From contig NZ_JAJIRN010000006.1 of assembly GCF_025717515.1 (NCBI RefSeq), positions 1 through 64,000 on the forward strand: a stretch of 64,000 nt of DNA, written 5' to 3'. The notes below the pieces were generated by a model that did no database searches, had not been told where the DNA came from, and saw nothing but the letters and a program-made list of their open reading frames with translations. Below, one piece after another: positions 61,640-64,000 of this stretch. The position numbers and the translations under genes are program-made. Each line of letters opens with the position of its first letter. Position 1 is the first letter of the stretch. The DNA comes from Roseateles oligotrophus (GTDB lineage Bacteria > Pseudomonadota > Gammaproteobacteria > Burkholderiales > Burkholderiaceae_C).

Positions 61640-63703
61640 TCACAGCCGATAGACCACTTGCAGCAAGAAAGAACGACCCGGCAGGGGCAAATCGTTCGGA
61701 ATCAAGCCCGGCGCGGGCGTGGGCTCACGCGCATCGGCATTGAATATATTCAGCAGCGCGTCGGACAAGGACCATGCGCCGAGTTGGCGCGTCAAGCTCA
61801 GGTCCAGCGTGCGGTAGTCGGCCACCGGGGGGCGGCTGTCGCCGGGCGTGCATTGCCGCCCGGCGACCCAATTGAGCAGCGCATTCATTTGCAGCGCTTC
61901 AACGATTTGCCAGTCGGCACGACCGTAAAAATGGTGGCGCGGCGCATAGCCGGCGTCGAGTCCGGTGGCATGGTCGCTGTTGCGCTGATAGCTATAGCTG
62001 CCGCTCAGATGCAGACTTCTATCGGCCTGCCACTGCAGTTGCGCTTCCAGGCCACGACCGTCCTGGCGACCGACATTGCGTACCGTCGAACCGGTGTTGG
62101 GCTCGCTATTGGGTACACCGCGAATGATGTCGTTCATTTGAAAATCAAACAGATTCAGATTGAGGTGCAGGGACTTGTCGAGTAGCCAGTCCAACGCGGC
62201 CTCCAGCGTCTTGATGGTCTCGGGCTGTATGTTCGGGTTGCCGCGCAGCGTCGGATTATTGATGCCGAACTGATCATTGAACGAAGGCGCGCGAAAGGCC
62301 GAACCGTACAGCAGCTTGGCCGTCATGTCATAGCTCAGCGCCCAGACCAAGGCCAGGCGCGGCTTGCTGGTAGAGCCGACACCGCGCCGATCCGGTCATG
62401 CCGCAGGCCGGCGGTGAGGCTCCACTCGGGTGCCAGCTGCCACTCATCCTGCAGATACAGATAGTCCACCTTGCGTCGCTGCGGCAGCATAAACGGCGAG
62501 GACGCCGAGTAGTCGGCCACCGGGCCCTGCAGCACGGGCACGCCGGCCGCGTTGGCGATGTAGTTTTTGAAAGTGGCGGTGTGATAAAGATTCAAATCAT
62601 CGTGGCCGACACCCAGGCGCAGCACATGGCCGCGCCAGCCGCTATAGCTGGCCACGGCGCTCAGGCGCAGTTGGCGCTCCGAGGTATCGGGGTGGCCGAC
62701 CATGCCGTCGGGCAACAGCCCGGTCGGGAAGTGCGTACCCGGCGGCGACAGCAGCAAATTGACCGGAATTTGCTGCTTGTAGAACAACAGGGCGGCGTTG
62801 GCCGACAGGCTCCAGTCGCGGCCAAGCGGAGCAGCGCTCCAGCCCAGGTCGGTGTTGATGCGTTCGGAGCGCCCCCGGCCCACCGGATCAAGCGACTGCG
62901 CAATGCCGGCGCCTGTGCCCATGTCGTCGCGCAGCTTGTAGCCGGCCCGCAACCGCCACTGCGGGCGTGACAGGTCGAGATGCACGTCGAGCGCGTCATA
63001 GCCAGCGTTGAGCGGCCCCGGCGCAAGGCTGGCATGAGTCCCAAAAGCCTTGTCGCGACTGCTTTGCGCATCGGCCTCGATGATGGATTTGGGGCCGGCC
63101 GTGCTGCCCGCCCGCAAATAGGCGGCCAGCTCCCAGTCGCCGAGCTTGCGGCCATGTTGCCACCAGGCCTCGCGACTATGAAAGGGCGGCCAGGTCCGCC
63201 GCCGTCTTGGTGATGATGTTGATGACGCCGCTATAAGCCTCGGCGCCGTAGAGCGCTGAGCCGGGGCCGCGAATGATCTCGACGCGCGCGATCTGCTGGG
63301 CCGGGAAGTCTCCCCACATCTGCCCTTTGTTGCCGACTAACATGGTCGTCATCGGCTGCCCGTTTTGCAGCAGCAGCAATTGAGGGGTCTGCCCACTGAC
63401 AATGCCGCGCATCACGTATTGCGGTTCGTAGTTGGCGCCTCCGCGCGTGACATGCAGGCCGGGCACGCCTTCGAGCAGACGCTCAAGATTGCTTATCCCC
63501 AAGGCCTTGATGTCGGCGGCCGTGATGACGCTGGCCACCGACGGCGCCAGACGCAGGGGCTGGCGAGTGCCGGTGGCAATGCTGATCAACTCGGCATCAC
63601 CATAGACCGCGGCCAGCTCCTCATCACTGGCCGGCCCGGCCGCCTGCGCCAAGGCCACCGTCAACGTGGCAAGGATGCCGCTACAGCTTGCAATAGTTTG
63701 CAT
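61640..63703 (-). pseudogene. TonB-dependent receptor broken by two frameshifts
   Basis: The pieces of one receptor are in three frames. The N-terminal part (61640-63703 span; frame from 63703 to about 63176) has signal peptide MQTIASCSGILATLTVALAQA and a normal plug (GISNLERLLEGVPGLHVTRGG, VEIIRGPGSALYGAEAYSGVINIITK), then stops at 63176. The reading continues in another frame as SREAWWQHGRKLGDWELAAYLRAGS to about 62390 (LTAGLRHDRIG), and again in another frame as STSKPRLALVWALSYDMTAKLLYGSAFRAPSFNDQ to a proper C-terminus RSFLLQVVYRL. The first break probably includes a small deletion (the LGGRLGS-type bend is missing). ATG 63703 has AAAGGGA upstream. Sequencing error is an alternative. Confidence 0.85.
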
Positions 63704-63867
63704 GGCAATCCCTTTAAACAAGACGCTCAGCTTGAATTCGAAGCAAAAGCATACGAGGAAGAGGACAAGAACACGAGAGGCCTCGCCATGGGAATAGGCA
63801 AAGAAAGACAGCACCTGTTCAGGTTTTTTCGGGCCAGACCAAGCAAGCAGATTGCCTGTTGCGCGAC

Positions 63868-63885
63868 AGGCATGACCTGACCCTG
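63868..63885 (+). repeat. 18-bp direct repeat, right copy
   Basis: Identical to 61601-61618 and in the same orientation, 165 bases upstream of the broken receptor's start codon. Confidence 0.6.
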
Positions 63886-63966
63886 GCATTGGCTTTGAAC
63901 TGAGGTTTGGTGAGACCATAATTCGCGCCTTAGCCCATCCTGCCACCCCTGCTCGCCGCATCCACC

Positions 63967-64000
63967 ATGACCGACACCGCCACCGACCTGTTGCTCACGC
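63967..64000 (+). CDS. Start of a gene cut by the window edge
   Basis: An ATG at 63967 opens a frame reading MTDTATDLLLT to the last base. It is on the plus strand, divergent from the broken receptor gene. No ribosome site is obvious upstream. Eleven residues do not identify a product; listed only because the frame is open and starts right after a non-coding stretch. Confidence 0.4.
   Translation, partial: MTDTATDLLLT

Overview
The window looks like chromosomal DNA of a GC-rich, motile betaproteobacterium, probably Burkholderiales of the Roseateles/Paucibacter/Leptothrix type. That placement is an inference from the gene set: class I phaC-phaA-phaB, glnA with ntrB-ntrC, tripartite tricarboxylate transporters with extra TctC proteins, MipA/OmpV, ElaA, a chemoreceptor with a likely sigma-28 promoter, and paired DUF6502/DUF5666 genes. 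No rRNA, tRNA or CRISPR array was recognised.

Layout. 0-8 kb: a possible transposase tail, then on the minus strand a patatin-like phospholipase, a TonB-dependent receptor, tex, and a DUF5666 lipoprotein with a DUF6502 protein. 8-12 kb: a divergent two-subunit molybdenum hydroxylase (2Fe-2S subunit plus Tat-exported molybdopterin subunit) behind a 25-bp palindrome, and a MipA/OmpV protein. 12-20.5 kb: a flavoprotein and two tandem paralogous two-component modules, each a roughly 1000-residue TPR-GAF histidine kinase followed by a receiver-only response regulator. 20.6-24 kb: a tightly coupled redox/detoxification operon (MDR reductase, ElaA acetyltransferase, GST with an extra C-terminal domain, SDR). 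24-27.6 kb: a chemoreceptor with a sigma-28-like promoter, a solute-binding-like protein, a PaaI thioesterase and a small membrane protein. 27.6-32.7 kb: a beta-oxidation operon (FadB-type fusion, thiolase, acyl-CoA dehydrogenase) behind a 32-bp TetR-type palindrome. 32.8-37.9 kb: ntrC, ntrB, a DUF4124 protein and glnA, with a -24/-12 promoter and an NtrC site upstream of glnA. 37.9-46.4 kb: a CinA-type domain protein, an EI24 membrane protein, and a run of an acyl-CoA ligase, two TctC proteins, TctB, TctA and a PanE-family reductase.

46.4-49.9 kb is a scar of past transfer: a wrecked type I secretion ABC transporter apparently joined to adaptor-protein sequence, an AT-rich secreted orphan gene, and a decayed IS1595-type element whose 41-bp terminal inverted repeats are still visible. 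50-53.7 kb: a coupled trio (YncE-like propeller, atypical polysaccharide deacetylase, sterol-desaturase-like hydroxylase) and an AIM24 protein. 53.8-57.7 kb: phaC-phaA-phaB for polyhydroxyalkanoate storage. 57.9-64 kb: a small membrane protein, pgeF, maiA, a NUDIX hydrolase, an unknown secreted protein, a solute-binding-like protein, a TonB receptor broken by two frameshifts and bracketed by an 18-bp direct repeat, and the first codons of another gene.

The recurring theme is carbon and nitrogen balance. Fatty acids feed acetyl-CoA into the PHA genes, NtrBC-GlnA handles nitrogen, and carboxylates are probably imported and CoA-activated by the TTT cluster. The least explained parts are the duplicated kinase/receiver modules, the propeller-deacetylase-hydroxylase trio and the AT-rich orphan.
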